A DNA stretch of 64,000 bases from Curtobacterium sp. MCJR17_020 (GCF_003234365.2 NZ_CP126260.1:2728001-2792000), one strand, 5' to 3'; counted from the stretch's first letter, positions 44,981 to 53,336 are shown. A program made the numbers and translations. Notes: a model not told the origin generated them from the sequence alone.

Positions 44981-45002
44981 AAGCCCCGGCGAACCGGGGC
45001 TT
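44981..45002 (-). terminator. Terminator after the COX24-like gene
   Basis: AAGCCCCGG, loop CGAA, CCGGGGCTT: a compact perfect stem 21 nt past the stop of the 32-residue gene. Confidence 0.8.
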
Positions 45003-45023
45003 CACGTGCAGACCTCTCTCGAT

Positions 45024-45122
45024 CTACTTCTTGTTGCGACGCTGGTGACGCGTCTTGCGAAGGAGCTTGCGGTGCTTCTTCTTCGCCATGCGCTTGCGAC
45101 GCTTCTTGATGACAGAACCCAT
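45024..45122 (-). CDS. AURKAIP1/COX24-domain small basic protein
   Basis: A 32-residue, strongly basic protein: starts MGSVIKKRRKRMAKKKHRKL and ends with an Arg/Lys/Asn-rich tail. This is the COX24 domain, seen in tiny actinobacterial proteins and in a mitochondrial ribosome protein; in actinobacteria it is associated with the small ribosomal subunit. It is too short for most gene finders. It lies between the BldC-like gene and the glutaredoxin gene on the same strand, with its own terminator. Confidence 0.88.
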   Translation of the reverse strand: MGSVIKKRRKRMAKKKHRKLLRKTRHQRRNKK

Positions 45123-45250
45123 GTGGACCTCGCTCGGACTGTGCTGATGTATCGGACACCGGGCCGTCGAGACCGCGGAAAATCAACCCGGCCGAGTCTA
45201 CCGGAGGGCTGACGCGATGTCGAACGCGCCCGGAACGGACGGGTGTGCGC

Positions 45251-45445
45251 TCAGCCGACGTCTGCGATGCCGCCGCGCAGCACGTCGGCGACGGCTGACT
45301 CGGGGACACGGAAGGACCGGCCGAAACGGATGGCGGGGAGCTCACCGGCGTGGACCATGCGGTACACGGTCATCTTCGAGACACGCATCATCTCGGCGAC
45401 CTCAGCGACGGTGAGGAAGCGCACGTCGTCGAAACTGCCGGTCAT
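45251..45445 (-). CDS. BldC-like helix-turn-helix DNA-binding protein
   Basis: A 64-residue, single MerR-type winged-helix domain of the excisionase class. It shows FLTVAEVAEMMRVSKMTVYR near residue 10, LPAIRFGRSFRVPESAV near 35, and no effector domain. BldC in Streptomyces binds direct repeats and delays development; relatives occur throughout actinobacteria beside the COX24-type gene. ATG 45445 follows GAAGGCGG. Confidence 0.9.
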   Translation of the reverse strand: MTGSFDDVRFLTVAEVAEMMRVSKMTVYRMVHAGELPAIRFGRSFRVPESAVADVLRGGIADVG

Positions 45446-45545
45446 GATCCGCCTTCGGTGGCTCGCACGCGATCCGCGCACGGGTTTGGTGTGACCTGTG
45501 TGGTCACTGGCAACTGTAGAGGCGCGTGCGACCCAGTGTCCAGGT

Positions 45546-46061
45546 TCAGTCTTCGTCGCCGCGGCGGGTGAAGCGCTTGCGGCTGCGGTCGACGACACGC
45601 TCCCAGCCCTGCTGCGCACCGGAGATCGCCGCGGTGGCCCGGTAGGACGCCTCGGCCATGACACGCCCGAGTTCGGTCCCGACCTCGACGGTGGTCTTGC
45701 CGGCCGCACCGCTCCGGCGGACGGACACGGGCTGACCGTCGGGGGTCCAGGCCGTGGTCGCGGGCATGCCGTCGGCGTCGACCGCCCCGGTGAACGGCAG
45801 GACCCAGTCCTCCAGCGACACGAGGGGTTCCGGGTCGAGCCGGTAGAAGCGGTGCTGCCCTTCTTCGCGGCTGGTGACGAGTCCGATGTCGCGCAGGACC
45901 CGGAGGTGCTTCGACACCGTCGGCTGGCTCACGCCCAGTCGTTCCACCAGCTGCCCGACGCTGAGTTCCCCGCCGGTGACGTCCGACCCGTACGCGGCGA
46001 GGAGGGTCCCGAGCAGCTCGCGCCTCGTGGGGTCCGCCACGACGGAGAAGATGTCGGCCAT
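45546..46061 (-). CDS. ArsR-type helix-turn-helix regulator
   Basis: A 171-residue regulator. The ArsR winged helix occupies residues 1-90 (ADIFSVVADPTRRELLGTLL, LGVSQPTVSKHLRVLRDIGL, GQHRFYRLDPEPL). The rest is polar, with no metal-binding Cys pair, so it is likely not a classic metal sensor. ATG 46061 is 7 nt after TAGCCT (46069-46074, minus strand), a leaderless start. It is divergent from the potassium transporter genes, 75 bp away. Confidence 0.88.
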   Translation of the reverse strand: MADIFSVVADPTRRELLGTLLAAYGSDVTGGELSVGQLVERLGVSQPTVSKHLRVLRDIGLVTSREEGQHRFYRLDPEPLVSLEDWVLPFTGAVDADGMPATTAWTPDGQPVSVRRSGAAGKTTVEVGTELGRVMAEASYRATAAISGAQQGWERVVDRSRKRFTRRGDED

Positions 46062-46135
46062 GCGGGCAAGGCTAGCCGGGGCACCACGGATGTACCATGA
46101 CGAACCGTCCCGGCCCATGTCCTCGGAGGCATACG

Positions 46136-47569
46136 ATGCTCGACCGTACCGAGCCGCTCCCGCGGCACGTGACCGTCACCCGACGACGCGGCGGACGGAT
46201 CGCGACGGTCCTGCGCTCGTCGCCGTCACGTCTGGCGATCCTGGTGTTCGTCGCCCTCATCTTCGTGTTCACGGCGCTGTTCATGACCCCGTGGGCGGCG
46301 GCCGACGGTACCGGCACGCACTTCTCCGACGCGCTGTTCACGGCGGCGTCGGTGGTCTGCGTCACGGGCCTCGCGACCGTCGACATGGCCACGCACTGGT
46401 CGGTGTTCGGCAAGGTCCTCGTGGTGATCGGCACGCAGATCGGTGCCGTGGGCGTCCTGACCTTCGCGTCGATCCTCGGGCTCTTCGTGACCCGCAAGCT
46501 CGGGCTCCGCGCGAAGCTGATGGCCGCCGGCGACTCGAACCCGCTCCGCACCCACCACGGGGCCGTCCCCGAGGGGCAGGCCGTCCGCCTCGGCGAGGTC
46601 GGCACCCTCCTCGCCACGGTCGCCGTGAGCACCCTGTCGATCGAGATCGTCCTCGGCCTGCTGCTGCTGCCGTCCGTGCTGATCGCCGGCATCCCGTTCT
46701 GGACCGCGGTCGGTGACTCCTTCTACTACGCCGCCATGGCGTTCACGAACACCGGCTTCTCGCCGAACGCGGACGGCCTCGACCCGTTCGCCCACGACTA
46801 CTGGTTCCTGACGCTCCTGATGATCGGTGTCGTCGCGGGGTCGATCGGCTTCCCGGTCATCCGAACCCTGACGAAGCAGCTCCGCACGCCGCGCCGCTGG
46901 CCCATCCACGTCAAGCTCACGCTGGCCACGAGCGCCGTCCTGCTCGTCGGCGGTGCCATCGTCTACACCGCACTCGAGGCGTCGAACCCGACGACCTTCG
47001 GCGAGGAGGGGGCGGGCCGGACCGCGTTCCAGGCCCTCTTCCTGTCGACGATGACCCGGTCCGGTGGCTTCTCGCTCGTCGACTTCGACCAGCTGAACGG
47101 GTCGAGCCTGCTCGTCACCGACATGCTCATGTTCATCGGCGGCGGGTCGGCCTCGACCGCCGGCGGCATCAAGGTCACGACGCTCGCCGTGCTGTTCCTC
47201 GCCGCGGTCGCCGAGGCCCGGGGCCGGCAGAGCATGGAGGCGTTCGGGCGCCGCATCCCGAGCGACGTGCTGCGGGTCGCGGTCGCCATCGTGCTCTGGG
47301 GGGCGACGATCGTGGCCGTCGCGACCGTGGTGCTCCTGCAGATCACGGACGATTCGCTCGACCGTGTCCTGTTCGAGGTGATCTCGGCGTTCTCCACCAG
47401 TGGGCTGTCCTCCGGTGTGTCCGCGGACCTGCCCGAGTCCGGCAAGTACGTCCTGGCCGCCACCATGTTCCTCGGCCGGGTCGGTACAGTGACCATCGCC
47501 GCAGCCCTGGCCGCGAGTCAGAGCCGGCAACTGTTCCGCCGTCCCGAGGAGAGGCCGATCGTTGGCTGA
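46136..47569 (+). CDS. TrkH/KtrB family potassium transporter
   Basis: A 477-residue membrane subunit of a potassium uptake system. It has four pore repeats with filter-like Gly motifs: ASVVCVTGLATVD near residue 78, FTNTGFSPNADGLD near 205, TMTRSGGFSLVDF near 310 and FSTSGLSSGVS near 425, and a GGGSASTAGGIKVTT gate near 340. ATG 46136 is chosen for GGAGG 6 nt upstream; ATG 46097 lacks a site. The TrkA-type gene overlaps its end by 8 bp. Confidence 0.93.
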   Translation: MLDRTEPLPRHVTVTRRRGGRIATVLRSSPSRLAILVFVALIFVFTALFMTPWAAADGTGTHFSDALFTAASVVCVTGLATVDMATHWSVFGKVLVVIGTQIGAVGVLTFASILGLFVTRKLGLRAKLMAAGDSNPLRTHHGAVPEGQAVRLGEVGTLLATVAVSTLSIEIVLGLLLLPSVLIAGIPFWTAVGDSFYYAAMAFTNTGFSPNADGLDPFAHDYWFLTLLMIGVVAGSIGFPVIRTLTKQLRTPRRWPIHVKLTLATSAVLLVGGAIVYTALEASNPTTFGEEGAGRTAFQALFLSTMTRSGGFSLVDFDQLNGSSLLVTDMLMFIGGGSASTAGGIKVTTLAVLFLAAVAEARGRQSMEAFGRRIPSDVLRVAVAIVLWGATIVAVATVVLLQITDDSLDRVLFEVISAFSTSGLSSGVSADLPESGKYVLAATMFLGRVGTVTIAAALAASQSRQLFRRPEERPIVG

Positions 47570-48257
47570 CCGAACCCGTCCCCCGCACCCGATGGGTGCG
47601 ATCAGTCACGACGCACCCGTGCTCGTCATCGGCCTCGGCCGGTTCGGCGCCGCCACCGCCGGTCAGCTCGAACGGCAGGACCGCGAGGTGCTGGTCGTCG
47701 ACACCGACCCGGGCCTGGTGCAGAAGTGGTCCGACCGGGTCACGCACGCCGTGCAGGCCGATGCGACCGACATCGACGCCCTGCGCCAGATCGGTGCGCA
47801 GGACTTCGCGATCGCGGTCGTCGGCACGGGCAGCGACCTGGAGTCGAGCGTGCTGATCACCGCGAACCTGGTGGACCTCGGCATCCCGCAGATCTGGGCG
47901 AAGGCCATCAGCCGGTCGCACGGCACGATCCTGTCCCGCATCGGCGCGAACCACGTCGTCTACCCGGAGCGCGAGGCCGGCGAGCGCACGGCCCACCTGG
48001 TGTCCGGGCGCATGCTCGACTTCATCGAGTTCGACGACGACTTCGCGGTGGTGAAGATGTTCCCGCCGCGGGCGGTGCGCGGCAAGGACCTCGCGACCAC
48101 GGTGATCCGCACGCGGTTCGGCCTGACGGTGCTCGGCATCAAGCCGCCGGGCAGCCCCTTCGTGCCGGCGACCCCGGAGAGCATCATCGGCGAGAACGAC
48201 GTGATCATCGTCTCGGGGTCCGAGACGGACCTGGAGCGCTTCGCCGCCTACGAGTAG
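47562..48257 (+). CDS. TrkA/KtrA family potassium uptake regulatory subunit
   Basis: A 231-residue RCK protein. The Rossmann RCK_N domain begins VLVIGLGRFGAATAGQLERQ near residue 20, with VDTDPGLVQKW and ADATDIDALRQIGAQDFAIA. The RCK_C domain follows (VRGKDLATTVIRTRFGLTVL near residue 170). It binds nucleotides and gates the TrkH subunit. TTG 47562 with GAGGAGAGG upstream is read within the end of trkH, so the two are coupled. Confidence 0.92.
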   Translation: MADRTRPPHPMGAISHDAPVLVIGLGRFGAATAGQLERQDREVLVVDTDPGLVQKWSDRVTHAVQADATDIDALRQIGAQDFAIAVVGTGSDLESSVLITANLVDLGIPQIWAKAISRSHGTILSRIGANHVVYPEREAGERTAHLVSGRMLDFIEFDDDFAVVKMFPPRAVRGKDLATTVIRTRFGLTVLGIKPPGSPFVPATPESIIGENDVIIVSGSETDLERFAAYE

Positions 48258-48269
48258 TCCCGGACGCGG

Positions 48270-49100
48270 CTACGACGCCGCGATCTCCTCCGCGCGCGCG
48301 ATCGCCGCGCGCGACGCGCGCAGGAACGTGTCGGCCAGGTCGGCGTCCTGCAGCACCGCGACGGCCCGCTCGGTGGTGCCCTTCGGGCTCGTGACAGCGC
48401 GCCGCAGGTCCGCGGGTCCGCGATCCGACCGGTCGAGCAGCTCGACGGCGCCGCGGAGCGTGCCCTGCACCATCGTGGCCGCCTGGTCCGGGGTGAAGCC
48501 GAGCGCCTCGGCGGCGCGCTGCCACTCCTCGACGAGCAGGAAGACGTAGGCCGGTCCCGAGCCGGACACCGCCGACAGGGCGTCGAGCTGCGCCTCGGGC
48601 ACCTCGATCACCCGTCCCGACGCCGTGAACACCGACGATGCGAGCGCGACGGCCTCGGCGTCCGCCGAGGCCCCGGCGCTGATCCCGGTGACGCCGTGGC
48701 CGACGCCGATCGGCGTGTTCGGCAGCGCACGGACGACGCGGACCCCGTCCGGCACCCGCGACTCCATGCTCGCGGTGGTGGTGCCGACGGCCACGCTGAC
48801 CAGCACCGCACCGGGCTCCAGGTCGGCGGCGACCTCGTCGAGCAGGTCCGCGATCATGTACGGCTTCACGCCCACGACGACGAGTGCCGCACCACGGACG
48901 GCCGCGCGGTTCGCATCGGCGTCGGTGTCGCTCGCGGTGGCGTCGAGCCCGCGCTCCCGGTGGGCGGCCGCCGACGCCTCGGACTTCGTCGTGAGGGTCA
49001 CGGTCGCCGGGTCGAGGCCGGCGGCGAGCAGGCCGTCGAGGACCGAGCCGGACATGGAGCCGACGCCGAGCAGGGCGGTACGGGGCAGGTCGATCGTCAT
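48270..49100 (-). CDS. proC: Pyrroline-5-carboxylate reductase
   Basis: A 276-residue enzyme for the last step of proline synthesis, using NAD(P)H. It shows LLGVGSMSGSVLDGLLAAG near residue 10, VVVGVKPYMIADLLDEV near 75, RALPNTPIGVGHGVTGIS near 125 and the family signature SAVSGSGPAYVFLLVEEWQR near 180. ATG 49100 is 7 nt after TAGGGT (49108-49113, minus strand), so probably leaderless. It is convergent with the TrkA-type gene. Confidence 0.93.
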   Translation of the reverse strand: MTIDLPRTALLGVGSMSGSVLDGLLAAGLDPATVTLTTKSEASAAAHRERGLDATASDTDADANRAAVRGAALVVVGVKPYMIADLLDEVAADLEPGAVLVSVAVGTTTASMESRVPDGVRVVRALPNTPIGVGHGVTGISAGASADAEAVALASSVFTASGRVIEVPEAQLDALSAVSGSGPAYVFLLVEEWQRAAEALGFTPDQAATMVQGTLRGAVELLDRSDRGPADLRRAVTSPKGTTERAVAVLQDADLADTFLRASRAAIARAEEIAAS

Positions 49101-49164
49101 GCTCCCGACCCTACCGACCGGCCTCGCCTAGGATCGTCTTCCAGATCGGGAGAAGGGGACAGCT

Positions 49165-50121
49165 GTGAGCGCTTCAGGAGGCACGAAGGCGATCCTCGCC
49201 GCACTCGGTGCGAACGTGGGCATCGCGATCGTGAAGTTCGTCGCGGCGGCGATCAGCGGGTCCGCGTCGATGCTGGCTGAGGGCGTGCACTCCCTGGCCG
49301 ACTCCGCGAACCAGCTCCTCCTGCTGCTCGGCGGTCGCCGGGCGCGCCGGGCTGCCGACGAGGAGCACCCGTTCGGCTACGGCCGCGAGCGCTACGTGTA
49401 CGCCTTCGTCGTCTCGATCATCCTGTTCTCCGTCGGTGGCGTGTTCTCGCTCTACGAGGGCATCGAGAAGCTCACCCACCCGCACCCGCTCGAGAACTGG
49501 TGGCTGCCGCTCGTCGTGCTCGTCATCGCGATCGGGCTCGAGGGCTTCTCGCTCCGCACCGCACTGAAGGAGGCCCGGCCGCAGAAGGGCACGCTCAGCT
49601 GGGTCCAGTTCGTCCGCCGCGCCAAGGCCCCGGAGCTGCCCGTCGTCATGCTCGAGGACACCGCGGCACTGCTCGGCCTGGTGTTCGCACTCTTCGGCGT
49701 CGGGCTGACCGCGATCACCGGCAACGGGGTGTTCGACGCGATCGGCACGATCTTCATCGCCGCCCTGCTCATCGCCGTCGCGGTCGTCCTGGGCATCGAG
49801 ACGAAGAGCCTGCTCGTCGGCGAGGGCGCGACCGCCGCCGACGTCGAGCGGATCAAGCACGCGGTGCTCGACGGCCCGGAGGTCGACTCGATCATCCACA
49901 TCAAGACCCTGTACCTCGGCCCGGACGAGCTGATGGTCGGCGTGAAGGTCGCCGTCGACGGCGACCGCCGCCTGGGGGACGTCGCCGCGGGCATCGACAC
50001 GGTCGAGCACCGGGTGCGCTCCGCGGTGCCGATCGCCCGGGTCATCTACGTCGAGCCCGACGTGCTCCGCACCGGTCCTCGCCCGCCGACCGAAGCGATC
50101 GTCATCCTCGCCGCTGACTGA
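49165..50121 (+). CDS. Cation diffusion facilitator family transporter
   Basis: A 318-residue metal exporter. The transport-site motifs are SMLAEGVHSLADSANQLLLL (residues about 33-52) and LEDTAALLGLVFALFG near 172. A cytoplasmic domain of about 100 residues follows. It probably exports Zn, Mn or Fe; metal type cannot be set here. GTG 49165 has AGAAGGGG 6 nt upstream. It stands alone between proC and tadA. Confidence 0.9.
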   Translation: MSASGGTKAILAALGANVGIAIVKFVAAAISGSASMLAEGVHSLADSANQLLLLLGGRRARRAADEEHPFGYGRERYVYAFVVSIILFSVGGVFSLYEGIEKLTHPHPLENWWLPLVVLVIAIGLEGFSLRTALKEARPQKGTLSWVQFVRRAKAPELPVVMLEDTAALLGLVFALFGVGLTAITGNGVFDAIGTIFIAALLIAVAVVLGIETKSLLVGEGATAADVERIKHAVLDGPEVDSIIHIKTLYLGPDELMVGVKVAVDGDRRLGDVAAGIDTVEHRVRSAVPIARVIYVEPDVLRTGPRPPTEAIVILAAD

Positions 50122-50133
50122 GCGGCGCCCGGC

Positions 50134-50601
50134 TCAGCGCCGCCCGGCGAAGAACGCGTCGAGCAGCGCGGCGCACTCGCGTTCGAGCACGCCGCCGACG
50201 ACCTCGGAGCGGTGCGGCAGCCGCCGGTCCCTGGCGATGTCGTAGACGCTGCCGGTCGCGCCCGCCTTCGGGTCCCAGGCGCCGAACACGACCCGCGGCA
50301 CGCGCGCGGCCAGGATCGCGCCGGCGCACATCGGGCACGGCTCGAGCGTCACGACGAGCGTGTGCTCGTCGAGGTGCCAGTCCCCCGTGACCGCGGCGGC
50401 CGCGCGGAGCGCGAGCACCTCGGCGTGGGCGGTCGGGTCCTGCAGCGCCTCGCGCTCGTTCCGGCCGACGGCGACGACGACGCCGTCGCGGTCGAGCACC
50501 ACCGCGCCCACGGGCACGTCGCCGGTCGCCAGGCAGGCCCGGGCCTCGTCGAGCGCGCGCTCCATCGCCGGGACGAACGGACGGGCGGCGGGCGCTTCCA
50601 C
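50134..50601 (-). CDS. tadA: tRNA-specific adenosine deaminase
   Basis: A 155-residue cytidine/adenosine deaminase. The active site is visible as PTAHAEVLALRAAAAV near residue 58 (His and catalytic Glu) and TLEPCPMCAGAILAARV near 88 (zinc Cys pair). TadA makes inosine at the wobble base of tRNA-Arg(ACG) in other bacteria. GTG 50601 has GGAGG upstream; the longer frame runs into the upp promoter. It is divergent from upp. Confidence 0.9.
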   Translation of the reverse strand: MEAPAARPFVPAMERALDEARACLATGDVPVGAVVLDRDGVVVAVGRNEREALQDPTAHAEVLALRAAAAVTGDWHLDEHTLVVTLEPCPMCAGAILAARVPRVVFGAWDPKAGATGSVYDIARDRRLPHRSEVVGGVLERECAALLDAFFAGRR

Positions 50602-50641
50602 GGGACCTCCAGGTGGTCGGCAGCACGGTAGGCTCGACCCT

Positions 50642-51277
50642 ATGCGAGTCCACGTCGCCGACCACCCGCTCATCACCCACAAGCTCTCGGTGCTCCGCGA
50701 CCGGACCACACCCTCCCCCACGTTCCGCGCCCTGACCGAAGAGCTCGTCACGCTCCTCGCGTACGAGGCCACGCGGAACGTCCGGGTCACCGCGACGCCC
50801 ATCGACACCCCCGTGGCGCACACCATGGGCGTCTCGATCGCCAAGCCGCGTCCGCTCGTCGTCCCGATCCTCCGTGCCGGCCTCGGCATGCTCGAGGGCA
50901 TGGTCAAGCTCGTGCCGACGGCCGAGGTCGGGTTCCTCGGCATGGCCCGCAACGAGGAGACGCTCGAGCCGCAGACCTACGCCGAGCGCCTGCCCGACGA
51001 CCTGTCCGGCCGCCAGTGCTTCGTGCTCGACCCGATGCTGGCCACCGGCGGCACCCTCGCCGCCGCCATCGACTTCCTGTTCGCCCGCGGCGCGGAAGAG
51101 ATCACCTGCGTGTGCATCCTCGGTGCGCCGGAGGGACTCGCGATGGTCGAAGAGGCCGTCGGCGACCGCAACGTCTCGATCGTCCTCGGTGCCCTCGACG
51201 AGAAGCTCGACGAGAACGGCTACATCGTGCCCGGCCTCGGCGACGCCGGCGACCGCCTCTACGGTCTGGCCGAGTAG
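50642..51277 (+). CDS. upp: Uracil phosphoribosyltransferase
   Basis: A 211-residue salvage enzyme making UMP from uracil and PRPP. It shows HKLSVLRDRTTPSPTFRALT near residue 15, VVPILRAGLGMLEGM near 80, the PRPP-binding VLDPMLATGGTLAAAIDFL near 130 and GYIVPGLGDAGDRLYG at the end. ATG 50642 is 7 nt after TAGGCT (50629-50634), so probably leaderless. A strong hairpin follows it. Confidence 0.96.
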   Translation: MRVHVADHPLITHKLSVLRDRTTPSPTFRALTEELVTLLAYEATRNVRVTATPIDTPVAHTMGVSIAKPRPLVVPILRAGLGMLEGMVKLVPTAEVGFLGMARNEETLEPQTYAERLPDDLSGRQCFVLDPMLATGGTLAAAIDFLFARGAEEITCVCILGAPEGLAMVEEAVGDRNVSIVLGALDEKLDENGYIVPGLGDAGDRLYGLAE

Positions 51278-51299
51278 GCAGTCGACGTCACCGACGATC

Positions 51300-51339
51300 G
51301 ACGGGAGGCCCGTGGCGACACCGCCACGGGCCTCCCGTC
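51300..51339 (+). terminator. upp terminator (GGGAGGC family)
   Basis: GACGGGAGGCCCGTGGCG and its exact 18-nt complement around ACAC, 22 nt past the upp stop. This is the best copy of the family's GACGGGAGGCCCGTGGCG form. Confidence 0.88.
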
Positions 51340-51396
51340 GTCCGTCAGCCCGGTCCACCGCCACCGGTGCGCGGAACGCACCGTCTGCACGGACGG

Positions 51397-51426
51397 TTGA
51401 CACCGCCTTGGTATACCGCCGATACT
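51397..51426 (+). promoter_or_regulatory. Promoter of the leader ORF
   Basis: TTGACA (51397-51402), an 18-bp spacer, then GATACT (51421-51426), 6 nt before ATG 51433. It is the most consensus-like -35 in the window and predicts a leaderless transcript. Confidence 0.7.
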
Positions 51427-51432
51427 CGTCCC

Positions 51433-51531
51433 ATGACTGCAACCGTGTCCACCCGCGTCCTCTCCGAGGTCCAGGGGACTGCCGGCATGATGATGCCGGC
51501 CGCCGTCATGCGTTGTCGAATGTGTGCCTGA
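51433..51531 (+). CDS. Candidate regulatory leader peptide (32 residues)
   Basis: A 32-codon frame, MTATVSTRVLSEVQGTAGMM at the start and VMRCRMCA at the end. The promoter places the transcript start at or next to its ATG. The last codons CGT TGT CGA ATG TGT include TGT twice and CGA, all rare in a genome this GC-rich, so the run looks selected for slow decoding. A GCCGGCAT-GATG-ATGCCGGC hairpin lies inside the frame. It precedes a winged-helix gene by 243 bp, suggesting attenuation by Cys or Arg supply, as for cysteine-rich uORFs known in mycobacteria. Function is inference. Confidence 0.6.
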   Translation: MTATVSTRVLSEVQGTAGMMMPAAVMRCRMCA

Positions 51532-51774
51532 TCGGCACCCGTTCCAGCCGGATCCCCCGCGACACCACCCCGGTCGCGAGCGTGTGATCCCCGGGTGACG
51601 GACACCGTCGGCGACGCGCACCACGTCACGAGGTCTGTCTCCCGTTCCCCCGGGTCCGCCCCGGTCCGCAGCAGGACCGCAGGGCACATCGGCATCCCGC
51701 CGTACCCGGGTCGACGCATTCGACACCGCCGCCAGCGCCACACGCGCACCGGCCACATCGCCCGGAGAACCACC
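51532..51774 (+). other. Leader region between peptide ORF and winged-helix gene
   Basis: No further gene is supported in these 243 bases. A GGATC/GATCC outer stem encloses CGCGAC / GTCGCG (51550-51590), so alternative pairings with the leader are possible. No classic T-tract terminator is present. Confidence 0.4.
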
Positions 51775-52545
51775 ATGTCGCTCACCATCGCCCAGCCCCG
51801 CACCGCGCTCCGCACCGCCGCTCCGGCGCCGACCGACCTCGGGACGGTCACCCCGATCCGTCCGCGTCCCGCGACACCGGCCACGACCGGGCAGACGAGC
51901 GTGCCGACCAGCCCGGTCGTCGCATCGCAGCGCAACCGCTCCCTGCCCGAGGGCACCGAGGCCCGTGGCTTCGCGCTCTACGTCGGGATCGACGAGGCGA
52001 AGGCGGCAGCGGCCGGCACGACGCTCGCGGCCGTCGTCGAGCAGCTGAAGGCACTGACCGCGCAGCTGGTGCCGAACTCGGAGACCTACGCGGCCGTCGC
52101 CGTCGCCGCGGAGCAGTCCGGCGGCCGTGACGTCGACGTCGTCCGACTGGCCCTGCAGGACCGGTCCGCGGTCGCCGCCCGCAAGCAGGCCGAGAAGCCC
52201 GAGCCGGAGGAGACCGGGGTCGTCATCGACATCTCCCGCAAGCGCGTGACGCTCGACGGCGACGCAGCTCCCCTGACCTACAAGGAGTTCGAACTCCTGC
52301 AGTTCCTGGTGCTGCGCGAGGGCCAGACGGTGGACCGCTCGGCCATCATCGACGGCCTGTGGTCGGACGGCGAGGACGAGACCCCGAACGAGCGCACCAT
52401 CGACGTGCACGTGCGTCGTCTCCGCTCCAAGCTCGGCGCGTTCGAGGAGATCGTCCGCACCGTCCGCGGCGTCGGGTACCGGTTCGACCGCCACGCCGAC
52501 GTGGCCGTGCGCTACGCCTCGACACCGTCGCCCGACCTCTTCTGA
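51775..52545 (+). CDS. Winged-helix transcriptional regulator (OmpR/PhoB-type output domain, no receiver)
   Basis: A 256-residue protein. Residues about 155-245 form a PhoB-type DNA-binding domain (APLTYKEFELLQFLVLREGQ, then NERTIDVHVRRLRSKLG and IVRTVRGVGYRFD). There is no phospho-acceptor receiver: residues 1-60 are a Pro/Thr-rich linker and 60-140 a small alpha/beta region of unknown type (GFALYVGIDEAKAAAAGTTL). It is thus an orphan output-domain regulator. ATG 51775 follows GGAG. No kinase gene is nearby. The leader ORF upstream may control it. Confidence 0.85.
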   Translation: MSLTIAQPRTALRTAAPAPTDLGTVTPIRPRPATPATTGQTSVPTSPVVASQRNRSLPEGTEARGFALYVGIDEAKAAAAGTTLAAVVEQLKALTAQLVPNSETYAAVAVAAEQSGGRDVDVVRLALQDRSAVAARKQAEKPEPEETGVVIDISRKRVTLDGDAAPLTYKEFELLQFLVLREGQTVDRSAIIDGLWSDGEDETPNERTIDVHVRRLRSKLGAFEEIVRTVRGVGYRFDRHADVAVRYASTPSPDLF

Positions 52546-52698
52546 TCCTGATCGGTCGCTCTTGGTGAACTCGCAGCGAACGACGCACGGGGAGGCTAGC
52601 GTGCCGTTACCGCTTCGTTATACAGTCGGTCGTGCAGACGGTGTTTGCTGTGGCACCGCCTGCGGAATGTGATTGCAGGAAACTCTTGGTGCAAGGGA

Positions 52699-52732
52699 GA
52701 GGGCCGGTCGCTCGGAAGAGCGGCCGGCCCTC
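52699..52732 (+). terminator. Strong hairpin upstream of marR
   Basis: GAGGGCCGGTCGCTC with its complement across GGAA (one G-U pair). It lies about 155 nt past the winged-helix gene, after a less GC-rich stretch (52600-52690), and may end a long 3' UTR or a small RNA. Confidence 0.65.
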
Positions 52733-52783
52733 GTGCATGTCCGAGCGCATGCATGTCGAACCCTCGCCTGTCGGGGGCCGTCG

Positions 52784-52803
52784 GTAGTGTGGACGGACCG
52801 TCC
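52784..52803 (+). promoter_or_regulatory. Candidate marR promoter and operator
   Basis: TAGTGT (52785-52790) serves as a -10 box and runs into the inverted repeat GGACGG-A-CCGTCC (52791-52803). A repeat at the start site is common for self-repressing MarR genes. No clear -35 was found. Confidence 0.45.
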
Positions 52804-52823
52804 GACCAGAGGGGAGCGCGATC

Positions 52824-53336
52824 GTGAGCGAGTCACGCCGCAGCGAGAAGGCGACCGCCGTCGCTGCCTGGGAATCACTGTTCCGCGCCCAGGTCACCGT
52901 GATGCGGAGCCTCAACGCGGACTTCCCCGGTGGCGAGATCTCCTTCAACGAGTACGACGTCTGCTTCAACCTGTCGACGCAGCCCGGTCGACGCTGCCGC
53001 ATGCGTGACCTCACCGGCCACCTGCTCCTCACCCAGCCGAGTGTGAGCCGTCTGGTCGATCGTCTGCTCGCCCGCGGGATCGTCGAGAAGCAACCGGATC
53101 CGTCCGATGCCCGCGGCGTCATCGTGGCGCTCACCCCGCACGGGTTCGACGTCTACCGCCAGGTGGCCGTGCAGCACGCGGCGAGCATCGCGCAGCAGGT
53201 CGGCGCCGGACTGTCCGACGCCGAACTCCGCACCCTCACCGAGCTCTGCACGAAGCTGCGCCTCGCGGTCGGCACCGCCCCGAGCCGACGGGCCGTCACG
53301 CGGTCGGTCTCCGAGTCGGACCCGGCACCGGTGTGA
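52824..53336 (+). CDS. MarR family transcriptional regulator
   Basis: A 170-residue winged-helix regulator. It shows RDLTGHLLLTQPSVSRLVDR near residue 70 and the wing DPSDARGVIVALTPHG near 95, with helical dimer parts at both ends. GTG 52824 follows GAGGGGAG. Its stop overlaps the photolyase start (GTGA), so it is the first gene of a marR-phr-serine hydrolase operon. Target and ligand are unknown. Confidence 0.9.
   Translation: MSESRRSEKATAVAAWESLFRAQVTVMRSLNADFPGGEISFNEYDVCFNLSTQPGRRCRMRDLTGHLLLTQPSVSRLVDRLLARGIVEKQPDPSDARGVIVALTPHGFDVYRQVAVQHAASIAQQVGAGLSDAELRTLTELCTKLRLAVGTAPSRRAVTRSVSESDPAPV

Noticed and set aside
48286..48325. GCGC-rich stretch at the end of proC as a Z-DNA or repeat element
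   Set aside because: It codes for an Ala/Arg-rich helix at the end of ProC in the expected frame and needs no further explanation.
51775..52545. Two-component response regulator
   Set aside because: Only the PhoB-type DNA-binding domain is seen. The N-terminal part has no acidic pocket or phospho-acceptor Asp in the right context, and no kinase gene is nearby.
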